Below are positions 5,602 to 6,534 of a stretch of DNA of 6,534 nucleotides, piece by piece (the stretch's first letter is position 1; every line of letters starts with the position of its first letter). The stretch is from UBA6183 sp041302975. Its GTDB lineage: Bacteria; Bacteroidota; Bacteroidia; UKL13-3. Below the pieces are notes generated by a model. That model was not told the DNA's origin and ran no database searches. It saw only the letters and a program-made list of their open reading frames with translations. The DNA lies in the NCBI GenBank assembly GCA_041302975.1, contig JBFYQC010000164.1:1-6534 (forward strand), in the 5' to 3' direction. The position numbers and the translations under genes are program-made.

Positions 5602-6267
5602 TTAAGGTTTTATGGCGCGTAACATGTGGCGTTTACGTGGTGGACCAGGTATCCGTGCAACATCAAACCCTATGTTTTTAAGGGTTCTTTTTACCTCACC
5701 TTTGGCGCTGTAAGTTACAAAAATACCACCCGAGTTTAAGTGTTCGTATACATTGGCAAACACATCTGCTGTCCACATTTCGGGTTGTTTATCTGGTCCA
5801 AAAGCATCAAAATACACCACATCAAAAAGTTGGTTGTGCTTAAATTGATGCACACTGGTATTGGCCTTGTATAAATTAAAGTAAGGGTTTATATTTTGCC
5901 AAGTATCCCAACTGCACTGATGCATACGTTTAAATATGGGCACAAACTCAGGCTTCAAAAATTGATGGTAGTTAAGACGTTCAATTAACCCAATATCTAA
6001 AGGATTTGTTTCTAACGCAACATACTCGCAAACCGCGTTCATTGTTGCAGCCCTTTGGGCTGTTAAAATGGTGTTTAATCCGGTGCCAAAACCAATTTCA
6101 AGTACCTTTATTTTTTGTTTTTGGGTTGATGCCCATTCAAACCCCTGTTTTAAAAACACATACAACGATTCTTCCACCGCCCCATTACGAGAGTGATAGG
6201 TTTCATCCAATTCGCTGTTGTAAAGCGTATCAGAGTTGTCTTTGGTTTTGTATAGTGTAATTGTCAT
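5602..6267 (-). CDS. mnmD: tRNA (5-methylaminomethyl-2-thiouridine)(34)-methyltransferase MnmD
   Basis: A SAM-dependent methyltransferase that makes the final methylation giving mnm5(s2)U at tRNA position 34. Numbering from the start chosen here (221 residues): the family motif DETYHSRNGAVEES is at 21-34, SAM motif I LEIGFGTGLN at 56-65, acidic ALETNP at 84-89, FDAFGPDKQPEMW at 153-165, and the C-terminal TYSAKGEVKRTL (185-196) and GPPRKRHMLRA (208-218) typical of MnmD and the MnmC methyltransferase domain. An upstream in-frame ATG at 6336 would add 23 residues. I reject it because the extension does not resemble the family, whose members begin a short distance before the DE-YHS motif, and because a TAnnTTTG box lies between the two starts. 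It is the first gene of a tight operon with the FAD oxidoreductase 2 bases downstream. No C-terminal oxidase domain is fused. Confidence 0.92.
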   Translation of the reverse strand: MTITLYKTKDNSDTLYNSELDETYHSRNGAVEESLYVFLKQGFEWASTQKQKIKVLEIGFGTGLNTILTAQRAATMNAVCEYVALETNPLDIGLIERLNYHQFLKPEFVPIFKRMHQCSWDTWQNINPYFNLYKANTSVHQFKHNQLFDVVYFDAFGPDKQPEMWTADVFANVYEHLNSGGIFVTYSAKGEVKRTLKNIGFDVARIPGPPRKRHMLRAIKP

Positions 6268-6279
6268 GGAAATGCGGTA

Positions 6280-6287
6280 CAAATTTA
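6280..6287 (-). promoter_or_regulatory. mnmD: -7 element candidate for the mnmD operon
   Basis: Read on the minus strand, 6287 to 6280 is TAAATTTG, a full match to TAnnTTTG, placed 12 bases before the chosen mnmD ATG. The transcript leader would be only a few bases long. No clear TTG/TTTG -33 element is found at the expected distance, so the promoter is supported by one box only. Confidence 0.4.
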
Positions 6288-6416
6288 AACCAAATTCACG
6301 AAAAGGAGCTTTGTAAAAGCGAACCCTTTGATTCACTATAATTTAACCTGTAAAAATCATCTTTTGGTGGTCTTTTCTAATAGGTATCAAACCAACTTGT
6401 CATAATTTGGGTTTAA

Positions 6417-6449
6417 TTGAATAACTTACAATCAAAAAAGTTAAATTTG
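6417..6449 (+). promoter_or_regulatory. Promoter candidate for the divergent gene at the right edge
   Basis: TTG at 6417-6419 and TAAATTTG at 6442-6449, a full match to TAnnTTTG, are separated by 22 bases. The -7 box ends only six bases before the ATG at 6456, so transcription would begin at or within a few bases of the start codon. The same octamer occurs on the opposite strand in front of mnmD; together they bound a 188-base divergent intergenic region that holds nothing else I can support. Confidence 0.4.
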
Positions 6450-6455
6450 CGCAGT

Positions 6456-6534
6456 ATGCTTCACAAAAATATAGGCGAATTATTAGAACACAACCATGGC
6501 TATGCTTCAGTAATGCATTGGCATGGTATTGATC
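6456..6534 (+). CDS. Partial gene of unknown function, 5' end only
   Basis: An open frame from ATG 6456 runs off the window after 26 codons, beginning MLHKNIGELLEHNHGYAS and continuing with VMHWHGID. It is rich in histidine (five in 26 residues). There is no signal peptide and no motif I recognise. Support comes from the promoter candidate directly upstream, its divergent placement relative to mnmD, and the absence of a stop. An in-frame ATG at 6513 (codon 20) is an alternative start if the mRNA is not leaderless. Confidence 0.5.
   Translation, partial: MLHKNIGELLEHNHGYASVMHWHGID

Noticed and set aside
6006..6260. Plus-strand open frame of 84 codons opposite mnmD
   Set aside because: Antisense to conserved SAM-binding motifs of mnmD, with no homology cue.
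1..6534. Mobile element, CRISPR, toxin-antitoxin or defence system
   Set aside because: No transposase, integrase, direct-repeat array or nuclease/antitoxin pair is visible, and base composition looks uniform across the genes.

Overview
The window reads as a stretch of ordinary chromosome from a low-GC member of the phylum Bacteroidota, by general impression in the Flavobacteriia/Chitinophagia range; genus cannot be named. Three things point there: promoter-like TAnnTTTG hexamer-type elements (the Bacteroidota -7 box) in front of several genes, no convincing Shine-Dalgarno sequences, and the proteins themselves (a PadR plus double-PspC pair, a stand-alone MnmD, a lipoprotein with a lysine/aspartate-rich sequence just after the lipid-bearing cysteine).

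Left part, plus strand (1-2472): a regulatory region with a promoter candidate and two inverted repeats, then a two-gene operon. The first gene is a small PadR-type winged-helix regulator. The second is a 623-residue membrane protein with two tandem PspC domains, an uncharacterised N-terminal domain and a large C-terminal soluble domain. A strong intrinsic terminator closes the unit. The pair is probably an envelope-stress module in which the regulator controls itself and its membrane partner.

Middle (2465-2944): a monocistronic small lipoprotein of unknown function, with its own promoter candidate overlapping the T-tract of the preceding terminator. It converges on the minus-strand operon.

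Right part, minus strand (2945-6287): four genes in the order mnmD, FAD-dependent oxidoreductase, YbfF-like alpha/beta hydrolase and outer-membrane beta-barrel protein. The first three are almost touching (2 and 1 bases between stop and start). MnmD (SAM-dependent methyltransferase) followed directly by a DAO-family FAD oxidoreductase has the same order as the two domains of the fused E. coli enzyme MnmC, so the pair is a plausible split MnmC acting on the wobble uridine (U34) of tRNA. The hydrolase and the beta-barrel protein have no evident link to that pathway.

Right edge (6456-6534): the first 26 codons of a divergent gene that I cannot identify, whose -7 box lies almost on top of its start codon.

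I found no mobile element, CRISPR array, tRNA, rRNA or clear defence system. The most interesting items are the split-MnmC operon, a GC-rich palindromic element in the leader of padR that may belong to an interspersed repeat family, and the possible leaderless divergent gene at the right edge.
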